32,392 nt of DNA from JANXVV01 sp038230975 (GTDB lineage Bacteria; Planctomycetota; Phycisphaerae; Tepidisphaerales; Tepidisphaeraceae): positions 1 to 32,392 of the forward strand of contig JBBRMF010000027.1 in the NCBI GenBank assembly GCA_038230975.1, given 5' to 3'. This document shows positions 6,314 through 14,295 of the stretch, piece by piece (the first letter of the stretch is position 1; every line of letters starts with the position of its first letter). The notes under the pieces are model-generated. The model was not told the origin of the DNA. It worked only from the letters and a program-made list of their open reading frames with translations, and did no database searches. A program made the position numbers and the translations under genes.

Positions 6314-8299
6314 CTATTTAGGCTTTCTCGCTGCTTTTTTGGCCTCAATCGCGGCAGCCCTGGCTTTCGCGGCATCTTCCTGTTTCTTTTTGGCGGCGGC
6401 TTCCTGGTCGGCTTTCTTTTGGGCGGCAGTATCGGAAGCGGCCTTTTTTGCGGCTTCAGCTTCAGCCTTAACTTTGGCATCGGCGGAGGCTAATTCAGAC
6501 GCGGCGCTTGCGACGCTGGAATCTTCGCCGGGGGTCACTCTATAGCGGACCACGTTTTCACCCACCACCCCAACGACATCCAGCGTTCCATCGGCTTCGA
6601 CCTGCCATGCACCGGGATCGGTTTCGAAATTGCCGAGAGCGACGTTATCAAACTTCGCGATTTCTTTGCCATCCGCGTAAACGAAATGCTTCGGCTTGTT
6701 GGTCGCCGGATCCTGCAGGATCGTGGTCCAATACAGATGGTTCCCGTCTGGGGAGAATATTGCCGGGCGGCCTCGACCCGTGTTCAGCTTGAGGGGTTTT
6801 CCCTCATCCAAGAAGAGGCCATTGACGCTGTCGGAACGACGCTGTCCGTAGAACACGACATGTTTACCGTTCGGTGAGAAGGTGAAGTTCGCGACCGTAA
6901 ATCCGGGAACGAGTTGTCCATCCAGCAGGAAATTTTCGACGGCTTGCAATCCGGTTGGCCCGCCTGCCTGCAGCCCGCTGCCGAGCGCGCCCCAGCGAGA
7001 GCTGTCGGGACTGAACTTGATCGATTCCGTGTTGAAGTTGCTGTCGCCGCGATACGCTTTACCTTCGACGACGAGCGAACGTGTCACCGTTGCCTGATCC
7101 TGCCTGCCACCGTAATAAACTTTCTTGCCATCGGGGCTGAAGCCGGCTTTCAGGTTGTAGTTGAATCCGTCAGACTCCTTGTCATCGACGATGGCGAATA
7201 GTTTTGAACCACTGACGGCAACATACACCAGGCGCGATCCGTCACCGGAGAAGATGATGGAATCGTCGTTGATCCCGTTGTATTCCTGTCCCTTTTTTCC
7301 GTCGTCCGTCGCCAGCCAGGTGATGGGAGCGCCAACGATATTTCTGCAGCGGGCGGCCCAGCGTTTTCCGTTGGGGCTGAAAGCCACGTACGGGATATCC
7401 GTCCCTTCAGTCGCGGGAACTTCTTTGCCATCAACTACGCAGACATAGTGCTGTCCGCCCTGCGCCGGCTTGGAGATGACAGTCACGATCTTGTCATCGA
7501 CCGGCGCGATAAACACTCGGGAAATCTGCGTGGCTTTTACCGCAGGCGTGCCATCTACCAAAAGCGTTTGTTCTTTGCCCGTGGAGCTTAAGGTGAGTAC
7601 GCGTTTACCATCGGCGGTAAAGCGGGGTTCAGTTCCGGCATAGGCGGCGATTTTTCCATCGACGACCAATGCCGTGTTTTTTCGGTCGTTGGCATCGGGA
7701 GTGGCGATGTATGCGTATCGCGTTCCGTCGCGGTTAAAAATCATCACGACGTTTGAATCCAGGGAAGGCTTCTGTTCGCCGTCGACCCACACTTCAAAAA
7801 GGCCGGAAGTTCCAGATACATTCATCACGAACATCTTTGCATCGGGACCGGTAAACTGCATTCGAACCTGCGCGCCCGAGGCAACAGGAAAACGCCGTTG
7901 CTCTTTCCCATCGACGACGACAACGTACTCTTGTCCGACTCGGGCCATGTACGCAAAACGTTTGCCGTTTTCACTAAAGACAACGGGTGTCTGCACGATT
8001 GGTTTTGCAGTATATCCCGGCAAACCTGCCTTGGGATCACCAGGCGAAACCACACCAGTCGCTGGCAGAACCATCATGACCGAATCGACTTTCGGACCTT
8101 CAACCCCGTCGACCGCCACGAAAAACCGGCTCCCTTTCATCATTCCCGCCGCGACATGACCACCCACCGGACTGACGACGTATACCACGTCATTCATGGC
8201 CGGCCCGACCACCAAATCCGCGACTTTCATCTCGCCCCGAGAAATTTCGCAGAAGAGTAAAATAGACAGCATTGCACCCAGACCACGCGACATTTTCAT
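6314..8299 (-). CDS. Secreted PD40/TolB-like beta-propeller with Ala/Lys-rich tail
   Basis: The predicted protein has 661 residues. I chose the ATG at 8297-8299 because GGTGAGG lies 6 nt upstream; a GTG four codons earlier is the alternative. The N-terminal 22 residues form a Sec signal. The body is a long series of propeller blades with PD40-type turns (FSPNGKR, FTADGKR, FSPDGKK, FSPDGNH), alternating with VVDGKE/LVDGTP strands. About 60 C-terminal residues are almost only Ala, Lys, Glu and Gln, a likely charged coiled coil. PD40 proteins usually bind ligands or partners and are not catalytic; TolB is the best-known example. No pal or tol gene is next to it. The gene ends opposite the 5765 gene with the hairpin repeat between them. 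The partner is unknown. Confidence 0.65.
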   Translation of the reverse strand: MKMSRGLGAMLSILLFCEISRGEMKVADLVVGPAMNDVVYVVSPVGGHVAAGMMKGSRFFVAVDGVEGPKVDSVMMVLPATGVVSPGDPKAGLPGYTAKPIVQTPVVFSENGKRFAYMARVGQEYVVVVDGKEQRRFPVASGAQVRMQFTGPDAKMFVMNVSGTSGLFEVWVDGEQKPSLDSNVVMIFNRDGTRYAYIATPDANDRKNTALVVDGKIAAYAGTEPRFTADGKRVLTLSSTGKEQTLLVDGTPAVKATQISRVFIAPVDDKIVTVISKPAQGGQHYVCVVDGKEVPATEGTDIPYVAFSPNGKRWAARCRNIVGAPITWLATDDGKKGQEYNGINDDSIIFSGDGSRLVYVAVSGSKLFAIVDDKESDGFNYNLKAGFSPDGKKVYYGGRQDQATVTRSLVVEGKAYRGDSNFNTESIKFSPDSSRWGALGSGLQAGGPTGLQAVENFLLDGQLVPGFTVANFTFSPNGKHVVFYGQRRSDSVNGLFLDEGKPLKLNTGRGRPAIFSPDGNHLYWTTILQDPATNKPKHFVYADGKEIAKFDNVALGNFETDPGAWQVEADGTLDVVGVVGENVVRYRVTPGEDSSVASAASELASADAKVKAEAEAAKKAASDTAAQKKADQEAAAKKKQEDAAKARAAAIEAKKAARKPK

Positions 8300-8355
8300 G
8301 AAGAACCTCACCCAGTAAAAAGTTCATTTTATCGTGCCATTGCCCATTAGGATTG

Positions 8356-9381
8356 TCAACCTCGATAATCCCGCGAAAGCGACAGCGCCAGTTGCTGGAA
8401 AATGATGGGCACGTTGACGTTGGCATCGAGATACTTTTCCGCGCGCACGATTGCATCAATCGCCGCGCACGCTTTTTCAACTTCGCTATCGTCCGCACCG
8501 CCTGCCAAGCGCTCGCGGAAGTGACCGGCGGCCACTCGAAGAAAAAGATTGAGACCTTCGCGGTTCGCTTGATCCTTGCTGGCCAACTCATCGCGCTCCA
8601 ACTGCTTTTCCGCGTATGCTTCGGCGGCGGACTTGAACCACGCCGGTAGATTTTCCGGCAACTGTCCGCGCGATAAAGCCTGTAGCTGGTTCATCAGTTC
8701 ACGCGCGGGTTCGATGACACCATCCTCAATCCATTTCAGCGCCAGCCCCAACGATCCCTCCGCGAACCGCGCCGCATCCATGGCGGTAGCCTTATCAACT
8801 CCCCGCTTTTGCAATTCGATTAGAACCATCGGCAGTTCCAGCGGCGCAAATTGAAACATCTGACAACGGCTGCGAATTGTCTGTAACATCGCCGACGGCT
8901 GATCCGTCAATAAAATGATGATCGTCCGCCCGGCCGGTTCCTCAAGCGTTTTGAGGATTGAATTCTGCGCCTGCGCGTTCATCAACTCGCCTTGCTCGAC
9001 CACGAACACCTTGCCCCGCCCCATCATCGGCTTGCGATTCGCCGGTTCGATCAGTTCCGGCCGCAACACATGAATCGACAACTCGATGCCTTTGCTCTTC
9101 CCAGTTTTATCGTGATACCGAATTAATTCCTTCGTGATGACGTGATAATCCGGATGATTCCCCGCGTTAAACACCCGGCAACTTTCGCACTTCCCGCAGG
9201 AAATATCGCCGATCGGACGCTCACACAAAAAAAGTTTTCCCAGCACCGCCGCCGTTGTCGCTTTGCCGACACCGGTCGGACCGGCGAAAATCAACCCGTG
9301 CGGCAACCGATCGGCTAAAAACGCGCGCCGAATCGCATCGATCGCCTTGCTCTGCCCCTGTATCTCGTCAAAAGTCTGCAT
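8356..9381 (-). CDS. holB: DNA polymerase III clamp-loader subunit delta'
   Basis: The predicted protein has 341 residues, typical for delta'. It belongs to the clamp loader that places the sliding clamp on DNA. Visible motifs are: the Walker A loop GPTGVGKA at residues 34-41; a zinc module with Cys53, 62, 65 and 68 (CGKCESC); the Walker-B-like strand KVFVVEQGEL at about 124-133; NSILKTLEEP at 140-149; and the sensor/SRC motif IRSRC at 169-173. The Walker A lysine is present. The conserved SILKTLEEP run separates it from other AAA proteins. Its start overlaps the 3' end of tmk by 14 nt, so both are translated from one message; tmk-holB pairing is common in bacteria. Confidence 0.88.
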   Translation of the reverse strand: MQTFDEIQGQSKAIDAIRRAFLADRLPHGLIFAGPTGVGKATTAAVLGKLFLCERPIGDISCGKCESCRVFNAGNHPDYHVITKELIRYHDKTGKSKGIELSIHVLRPELIEPANRKPMMGRGKVFVVEQGELMNAQAQNSILKTLEEPAGRTIIILLTDQPSAMLQTIRSRCQMFQFAPLELPMVLIELQKRGVDKATAMDAARFAEGSLGLALKWIEDGVIEPARELMNQLQALSRGQLPENLPAWFKSAAEAYAEKQLERDELASKDQANREGLNLFLRVAAGHFRERLAGGADDSEVEKACAAIDAIVRAEKYLDANVNVPIIFQQLALSLSRDYRG

Positions 9382-9991
9382 GAGTCTTTATCGCCTCCAA
9401 AATATCCGCATGCACCGCTTGAATCTGGCGGTCCGCTGAAACGATACGATAGCGTGGGTTGTCCTGTGCCTGCGATCGATAGTTTCGCAATACTTGTGCA
9501 TGATACTCCATGGGCCGTTGTTCGATTCGATCTTTCGCCCGCTTCACCCGAGCCATGCTTTTATCCGAAGGGATGTCGAGAATAATCGTTAGATCCGGCC
9601 AGCGCCCACGGATGGCAATCTCACCCACCGCGACGATCTCTTCGGCCGTCATCCCGTCGCCACCCAATTGATAGGCCAGCGTGCTGGAGACAAATCGATC
9701 GCACAACACCACCTTTCCGGCTTCCAACGCAGGCAAAATAATTTCCGACATCATTTGCGCGCGGGCCGACATATACAAAAGCATTTCGCAGCGCATGCCG
9801 ATCTCCCCATGCGCCGGGTCCAGAAGTATCGCTCGAACTTTTTCTCCAACCCGCGTCGTCCCTGGATCGCGCACCGCCAGCACTTCCAATCCCGTGGCCT
9901 CCAGCGCACTCTTAAGAAGTTGCGTTTGCGTGCTCTTGCCAGAGCCTTCAGGGCCGTCCAACACGATAAATTTACCTTGGAGATTCTGCAT
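9368..9991 (-). CDS. tmk: Thymidylate kinase
   Basis: This enzyme phosphorylates dTMP to dTDP. With the ATG at 9989-9991 it has 207 residues, the family's normal size; the frame extends 27 codons further but that part is not family-like and reads back towards a repeat. Motifs are the P-loop GPEGSGKST (13-21), CDRF at 97-100 for the nucleotide-binding DR(Y/F/H) motif, and a lid around VKRAKDRIEQR. The substrate loop usually read as REPGGT is RDPGTT here, a conservative Glu-to-Asp change. The ribosome binding site is weak. It is the first gene of the tmk-holB pair and is divergent from galK. Confidence 0.88.
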   Translation of the reverse strand: MQNLQGKFIVLDGPEGSGKSTQTQLLKSALEATGLEVLAVRDPGTTRVGEKVRAILLDPAHGEIGMRCEMLLYMSARAQMMSEIILPALEAGKVVLCDRFVSSTLAYQLGGDGMTAEEIVAVGEIAIRGRWPDLTIILDIPSDKSMARVKRAKDRIEQRPMEYHAQVLRNYRSQAQDNPRYRIVSADRQIQAVHADILEAIKTHADF

Positions 9992-10057
9992 GTCTGTTTC
10001 CCGCCATCGTATCGGAGTCCAGCGCATTGGTCCAAAGCTCTTCATTAATTGATGCTC

Positions 10058-10108
10058 TCCCCTCCCCCCCATGTACCCATGGGGGGAGGGTTAGGGTAAG
10101 GGTTTTTC
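10058..10108. repeat. CCCTCCCCC hairpin repeat, copy 2
   Basis: CCCT followed by a C-run and ATG (10060-10073) pairs with CAT, a G-run and AGGG (10078-10090), with one bulged C. It is followed by TTAGGGTAAGGGTTTTT. This is the same plan as 6110-6155. It lies between the divergent tmk and galK genes, so here it is in a promoter region and would form in the 5' leader of one of them. Confidence 0.7.
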
Positions 10109-10144
10109 TTGACCGCTTTACAAGCCACCCCTACATTCCACCGA

Positions 10145-11314
10145 ATGGACGCGCCACACGCAGAATTAAAAGAGCAGTTCAACCACATTTTCGGTCCGGG
10201 CGGACGCGTTCATGTCATCCGCGCGCCCGGGCGCGTCAACCTCATCGGTGAACACACGGACTACAACGAGGGTTTCGTCTGCCCGATGGCGATCGAGCCG
10301 CAGGTCACCGTCGCATGCCGCGTGCGCGATGATGGCAAAGTGCGTCTGGCTTCAATGGCCTTTCCCGATTTAATCGTCGAATTCTCCGTGCAGGAACGAA
10401 TCACGCGGGGCGAACCGGCATGGGCCAATTATAGTCGAGGGGTCGCGGCGGAACTGTTGCACGCGGGAATCCCGCTCTCCGGTCTCGAAGCGCTCTATAC
10501 CAATAATCTCCCAGTCGGCGGTTGCCTTTCCAGCAGTGCCGCCATCGAAGTTTCGACGGCGTTTTGTTTCCTGACACTAGCGGGGCAGACGATGGACCCG
10601 ATGCGGCTGGCCCTGATCTGCCAGCGCGCGGAGCACGAATTTGCCCTAGTCCCCTGCGGTATCATGGATCAGATGATCGTCTCCAGCGCGCAAGCTGGTA
10701 AGGCGACATTGTTCGATTGCCGTGCGCTCACCAAGCAGTATGTATCGATCGACCCCAAAGATTTGCGGATCGTCATCTGTAACAGCATGGTCAAACACGA
10801 ACTCACCGGCAGCGCCTACGCCGAACGACGAAAACAGTGCGAAGAGGGGGTCGCGTTTTTCCAGAAAGAACAACCTTCCGTTCGCGCGCTGCGCGACGTA
10901 ACGATTCAGCAAATCGAGTCTGCCACTGGAAAATTGGACGGTGTTATCCTGCGCCGCTGCCGCCATATCGTCTCGGAAAATGCCCGTTGCGTGGAGGCCG
11001 GGGCGGCATTGGATCGGCAGCAATATGAGCGCGTCGGTGAACTCATGGTGCAAAGCCATCAATCGCTGCGAGACGATTATCAAGTCAGTTGCCCCGAACT
11101 GGATTTTCTGGCCGCCGAGGCGATGAACGTGCGAGGCGTGTACGGCGCACGAATGACCGGCGGTGGATTCGGTGGCTGCATCGTCGCCCTCACGCAACCC
11201 CGCAGCGTCGACATGCTGACCGATCATCTTCGTGAAAGTTATAAAAAGAAATATGACATCGAACCCGGCGTTTTCGCCACGACCGCCACGGCTGGCGCCA
11301 GCGTGTTGGAATAA
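10145..11314 (+). CDS. galK: Galactokinase
   Basis: This GHMP-family kinase makes galactose 1-phosphate in the Leloir pathway. From the ATG at 10145 it has 389 residues, the normal length. A TTG at 10109 is possible but starts inside the flanking repeat. All three signature motifs are present: GRVNLIGEHTDY (29-40, with the catalytic-site Arg30), the ATP loop GGCLSSSAA (125-133), and MTGGGFGGC (337-345). The catalytic Asp is in CGIMDQ (Asp175). No other gal gene is adjacent. Neither candidate start has a clear ribosome binding site. The decayed mobile region begins about 50 nt after its stop. Confidence 0.9.
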   Translation: MDAPHAELKEQFNHIFGPGGRVHVIRAPGRVNLIGEHTDYNEGFVCPMAIEPQVTVACRVRDDGKVRLASMAFPDLIVEFSVQERITRGEPAWANYSRGVAAELLHAGIPLSGLEALYTNNLPVGGCLSSSAAIEVSTAFCFLTLAGQTMDPMRLALICQRAEHEFALVPCGIMDQMIVSSAQAGKATLFDCRALTKQYVSIDPKDLRIVICNSMVKHELTGSAYAERRKQCEEGVAFFQKEQPSVRALRDVTIQQIESATGKLDGVILRRCRHIVSENARCVEAGAALDRQQYERVGELMVQSHQSLRDDYQVSCPELDFLAAEAMNVRGVYGARMTGGGFGGCIVALTQPRSVDMLTDHLRESYKKKYDIEPGVFATTATAGASVLE

Positions 11315-11362
11315 CCCACGGATCTATTCCCGGTTTTACCGGACATTTTCAACACGCTCCGA

Positions 11363-12080
11363 TTGGAGCTTTACAGTTCGGATTCACACGAACTTACAAC
11401 TCGGGATCCTTTCGGAACGATTCGTGACAATGCCGAACAGTGCGGAACAACACTAGCTAACTTTCAACCAACTTTACAACCCAATGTCGTTCCTCCAACG
11501 GGCAACGTCAATATCATCTTCTGCCGATTCAGTTCCGAGTTGCAGCGCACGGAAAATATTCAGGATCAGGCCCGCCGCTGCCGAGATGGCCTGGGTCGAA
11601 AGGGAATCCCCTACGGGAATTTCATTTTCCTATCTGATGAGGCGATGTCCGGCACCTGCGAGACGCGCCCCATGTTTCAGCAGCTCAAAAAGATGGTGTA
11701 CGCCAAACGACTGGGGATCGTCGTGGTCACCGAGCAGTCCCGACTGTCCCGCGGTGACAATACGATCTCGCTGATCAAGGATATCATCTTCCACGGCGGT
11801 CGGTTTATCTCCATTACCGAGAATATCGACACCCTCTAAAAGGGCAGGCAAAATGCCGGAATCCCTGCTCGCTACGCTCATGCCAGCGAACGGGGCTTGC
11901 AGTGAGGCCTTCGTCGTGGATCTCGGGGAGCCCACGCTGATGGATAACTGGGCTCCCAAAATCGCTGAATGGCGAAACCAAAAAGTGAAATGGCACCAGA
12001 TCGTTCAGCGTACCGGCCTTCATCTGGGCAACGCGCATACCACCTGGAAACGCTATCACGATGCGCAACCGGCCGCCTGA
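11363..12080 (+). pseudogene. Broken serine recombinase, N- and C-terminal pieces
   Basis: The first piece (to 11839) is a resolvase/invertase catalytic domain: IIFCRFSSELQ with the nucleophile Ser, ENIQDQARRC, LSDEAMSGT, VVTEQSRLSR and ISITENIDTL. A TAA then stops it, where intact large recombinases continue for several hundred residues. The second piece (about 11910-12080, in another frame) reads LMDNWAPKIAEWRNQKVKW..IVQRTGL and looks like a recombinase C-terminal DNA-binding segment, though I am less sure of that part. The middle is missing. It starts directly after galK, and no ATG precedes the catalytic domain in frame (only a TTG at 11363). I read it as the remains of one integrase-like gene after internal deletion and frameshift. 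Confidence 0.65.
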
Positions 12081-12122
12081 TCCGGCATTGGTGAGTTCCT
12101 GTCCGGCTTCTCAATCCACTCT

Positions 12123-12152
12123 GGACCCGGCCTTCTGGCCGGGGTCTTTTTT
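12123..12152 (+). terminator. Rho-independent terminator after the recombinase remnant
   Basis: GACCCGGCC (12124-12132) pairs with GGCCGGGGTC (12137-12146) around TTCT, with one bulged G, and is followed at once by six T. It is the clearest intrinsic terminator in the window and lies 43 nt after the remnant ends. Confidence 0.7.
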
Positions 12153-12168
12153 GCGCAAAGGAGTTTCG

Positions 12169-12261
12169 ATGAATGACCCACTTCCCGATCCCAGGATGCA
12201 GCAATTGGCTCAGCAGGTCGGCGACCTCATCGCCAGCCGGTGGCAGCCAATGAAGTCCTGA
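12169..12261 (+). CDS. Possible 30-residue small protein
   Basis: An ATG at 12169 has a good AAAGGAG 5 nt upstream and opens a 30-codon frame (MNDPLPDP, then QQLAQQVGDLIASRW). The short amphipathic helix has no family I recognise. It follows a strong terminator, so it would need its own promoter. It may be the start of a gene truncated when this mobile region decayed. Confidence 0.3.
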   Translation: MNDPLPDPRMQQLAQQVGDLIASRWQPMKS

Positions 12262-12368
12262 TGCCCGGCTGCCGGATCAGTATCACCCCCCTTGAAGATC
12301 CAGAGCGCGGAATTCCCCGCCGTGGCATAACGAGGCCATTCTCAAAACGTTCTCTTGAATAGGCATGG

Positions 12369-12395
12369 ACCGAACCCACGACCCGTGGGTTCGGT
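12369..12395. repeat. Perfect 11-nt hairpin at the end of recombinase homology
   Basis: ACCGAACCCAC (12369-12379) and GTGGGTTCGGT (12385-12395) are exact reverse complements with a 5-nt loop. Recombinase-like coding on the minus strand stops at this hairpin, which suggests a deletion or insertion joint. There is no T-run on either side. Confidence 0.55.
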
Positions 12396-12397
12396 TC

Positions 12398-12996
12398 ATG
12401 GTTTTCATGCCGATGCTCTCGGCAAGATAGGTTGAGAACAGGAACCGGACGATTTCCGCCTCGTCCGGTTGAATCGACAGTTTCTTCTTTCCATAGGGTG
12501 CGGTGACGATCTGGTATCCGTAAGGAGGGGGGCCTCCGGTACAGCATCCTTCCTAATGCCGCTGGATCAAACCCGCCCGCGTCCGCTCTGCCAATACGCG
12601 GCTGTAATCGGCGGCAACCACCAGTTGCACCCTCCGCGCCAGCGCATTCGTGCCTTCCGTGACACTGACCACCTCCACACCACCGCGCTCCAAATCCTCC
12701 ACCAGAACATGCGTTTCCGCAGCGCGCCCGAGCCGATGGAACTTATAGACGTACAGCTTATTAACCCGGCCCGCTTCGGCCTCCTGCATCAACCGAAGCA
12801 ATTCCGTTCGCTCTCCCATGGTTCGGCCTGTCTTGGCTTGGTCAATGAAGTGAACCAGCGTCCGGCCCGCCATCCGCTCGCACGCTTCGATCTGTAACGT
12901 GATGCTGGTTAAATCGCCCTGGGCTTGACTGGAATACTGGCTATAAGGGGCATCATGCTTACCGCTCAGTTGATGATTGTTGTTGATTGCCACCAT
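12398..12996 (-). pseudogene. Serine recombinase broken by an in-frame amber codon
   Basis: The first 147 codons are a resolvase-type catalytic domain: YSQYSSQAQ, SITLQIEACERMA, FIDQAKTGRTMGER, KLYVYKFHRLGR and VEVVSVTEGT. A TAG at 12553-12555 ends the frame, but the same frame continues beyond it with a clear recombinase domain: PPPYGYQIVTAPYGKKKLSI, then PDEAEIVRFLFSTYL. That is the PYGY..EA.IVR..F..Y pattern of large serine recombinases. In relatives the helix around the TAG is uninterrupted, and a CAG (Gln) to TAG change would explain it. The Arg that normally precedes the nucleophile Ser by two residues is Gln (CAG), so catalysis was probably already lost. Homology ends near 12398 at a hairpin. 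Confidence 0.75.
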
Positions 12997-13096
12997 GATT
13001 CCTGCTCCGATTGCGTTGCCGATACAATTCCACGGCGCGTGCCGCGATGATCTTGATCAGCCCGCGCCGCGTTGCCGTCCGGTCAAGCGTGAACAT
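12959..13096 (-). CDS. Possible small basic protein upstream of the recombinase remnant
   Basis: A 45-codon frame from the ATG at 13094-13096 encodes a basic helical peptide (TATRRGLIKIIAARAVELYR). It ends 38 nt inside the start of the recombinase remnant, an overlap like translational coupling. There is no clear ribosome binding site. It may be the remnant of a short gene that travelled with the recombinase, and I do not recognise a family. Confidence 0.25.
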   Translation of the reverse strand: MFTLDRTATRRGLIKIIAARAVELYRQRNRSRNHGGNQQQSSTER

Positions 13097-13257
13097 TTTA
13101 CCATCGGAAGTATCGGAGGACCGCGCGCCAGGGCGAGTTTGCGTCAAAGAATTCGTGGTGTGTGGTGGGACGGCTGACAAGACCCGCCTCCTGCGCGCTG
13201 TAATCGCAAGCGCCTTTGCCCGTGCCGTCCGCCCGCGCGACAGCCGCATGGTAGATA

Positions 13258-13290
13258 TTATGCATAGTAAAAGTTAATGGTATAATATAA
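13258..13290 (+). promoter_or_regulatory. AT-rich segment with a consensus -10 box
   Basis: TATAAT at 13281-13286 is a perfect -10 hexamer, with TTATGC 17 nt upstream as a poor -35. The AT-rich segment could also serve the minus-strand recombinase remnant. This is weak evidence, because one hexamer in an AT-rich patch is expected by chance. Confidence 0.25.
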
Positions 13291-13340
13291 GTCATTGTAG
13301 ATTGCTTTACTTGCCAAGAGTTTTTCTCCGCCGCACATTC

Positions 13341-13495
13341 TTCCCGCTCCCGGCCCATGGCGGAGGAATTTCCCTGCCATGCCAGGGGTTTTTAATGTGG
13401 ATCGCCCAGTGGGAGGGGTCCCCGTGTATCCTCGGGGTGGGATATTGACAACCTCGGGCACGGCACACAATCGAGCCATGGGTCGGGAGCGGGAA
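13341..13495. repeat. Long inverted repeat with 21-nt arms upstream of RHH gene
   Basis: The arm at 13341-13361 (TTCCCGCTCCCGGCCCATGG plus C) is repeated in reverse complement at 13475-13495 with one mismatch. The 113-nt interior contains smaller hairpins (CCCTG/CAGGG followed by T-run; GTCCCC/GGGG). Such a nested fold may be an operator or recombination site, or simply the ends of a small element. It lies 131 nt before the RHH gene at 13627. Confidence 0.65.
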
Positions 13496-13626
13496 TACCC
13501 AAACCGCCTGCATAGCAGTCCTTATTCCTTCTGCGCCTTTTCTGGAATGGATGGTATGATTGGCATCAAGCAGTCGGTTCGCAGGTGGACCGTGCTTCTT
13601 GAATTGATGGAAGAGAAGGACTCAGA

Positions 13627-13878
13627 ATGCCAGGAGCCAAGAATGCCGCTCGTTCGTCCAAGACGAATGATAAGCCCAAGACGCTCCAACGTACCTATCG
13701 CTTCGACACAAAACTGTTCGAGGCATTTGAAGAGGACTGCGCGACGCGCCTTTCAAATCCGAAACGGGTGATCGAGGCGCTAATCCTCCATTGGCTCGAC
13801 GCCGGCACCGACGCTCGAGGGGCGATGGCACGCAAACACCGCAATCGGATAGGATCTTCGTCGCGCGACGATGAGTAG
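13627..13878 (+). CDS. Ribbon-helix-helix-like DNA-binding protein
   Basis: The predicted protein has 83 residues. The ATG has AGAAGGA at 6 nt. A basic Lys/Ser/Asn-rich leader is followed at about residue 22 by a pattern typical of ribbon-helix-helix repressors: a strand (QRTYRFDTKL), a helix (FEAFEEDCATRL), the turn NPKR, and a second helix (VIEALILHWLDAG). A basic C-terminus follows. RHH proteins bind DNA as dimers and often control mobile-element or toxin genes. No toxin gene is seen. It is convergent with another RHH gene and has the long inverted repeat upstream, which may be its operator. The family call rests on pattern only. Confidence 0.55.
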   Translation: MPGAKNAARSSKTNDKPKTLQRTYRFDTKLFEAFEEDCATRLSNPKRVIEALILHWLDAGTDARGAMARKHRNRIGSSSRDDE

Positions 13879-13926
13879 TCCCTTTGACAATTGCGCCTGG
13901 CGCACATTTGCCGCAACGGTCTTGGA

Positions 13927-14295
13927 TCATCTGTCAAAAAGGCTGGTGGAATCGATGGGCAGGGTATCTTTCTGATGCTTCGGCATTGGTGCGGACGTTA
14001 GCTCCGGCTTTGCCGGCGGCGTGTGCCGTAAGAACGTGCGCACGAACAGCGCCAACATCTCTCGGACGATCTCGTGTTGCGCTTGCTCGTCCTCGTGCAT
14101 CTTTATCAAACGGTTGAAGCAACGGTCAATAGCGAGCACCAGAATCTGCTCCTGCTTCTCCCGGTATTCGGGCATGAGCTCTTGGCGTGAGGCGTCCACC
14201 ACCGAGCCCAGGGATGCCCTCGTTTGCGTTGTCCGTGCCTTGACGGCCTCGAACAACTTGTCGTCCAACCGGACTGTCAGCGGGTATTTGTCCAT
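13927..14295 (-). CDS. CopG-type RHH protein resembling those of conjugative elements
   Basis: The predicted protein has 122 residues. The N-terminal 40 residues form a ribbon-helix-helix (YPLTVRLDDKLFEAVKAR, then a second helix). The C-terminal half holds a helix ending in MLALFVRTFLRHTPPAKPE. That ETLALFVR-type helix plus TPP is familiar from CopG-like proteins encoded beside conjugal transfer genes (TraG/TrbB type) in proteobacteria. None of those transfer genes is present here, so the gene is likely an orphan of a conjugative or mobilisable element. The ribosome binding site is weak. It faces the RHH gene at 13627, and a 22-nt inverted repeat lies behind its start. Confidence 0.55.
   Translation of the reverse strand: MDKYPLTVRLDDKLFEAVKARTTQTRASLGSVVDASRQELMPEYREKQEQILVLAIDRCFNRLIKMHEDEQAQHEIVREMLALFVRTFLRHTPPAKPELTSAPMPKHQKDTLPIDSTSLFDR

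Larger units (their letters stand above)
13097..13626. other. Gene-poor stretch between recombinase remnant and RHH gene
   Basis: Frames in both directions exist here, but none has a credible start plus a protein-like pattern. The stretch holds an AT-rich segment at about 13250-13310 with a TATAAT at 13281-13286 and a long inverted repeat at 13341-13495. It also has a short CCCTG..CAGGG hairpin with five T (13372-13393). The AT-rich part contrasts with the GC-rich surroundings, as expected of a promoter or acquired DNA. Confidence 0.45.

Noticed and set aside
10109..10144. A longer galactokinase starting at TTG 10109.
   Set aside because: That start lies at the edge of the hairpin repeat, and the ATG at 10145 gives the family's normal N-terminus.
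13341..13495. An integron attC site.
   Set aside because: The folded size fits, but the arms lack the RYYYAAC/GTTRRRY core sites, and no integron-type tyrosine integrase is nearby.
13379..13771. A 130-codon plus-strand frame running into the RHH gene.
   Set aside because: It starts inside the long inverted repeat and overlaps the better RHH gene at 13627, which has a proper ribosome binding site and a domain.
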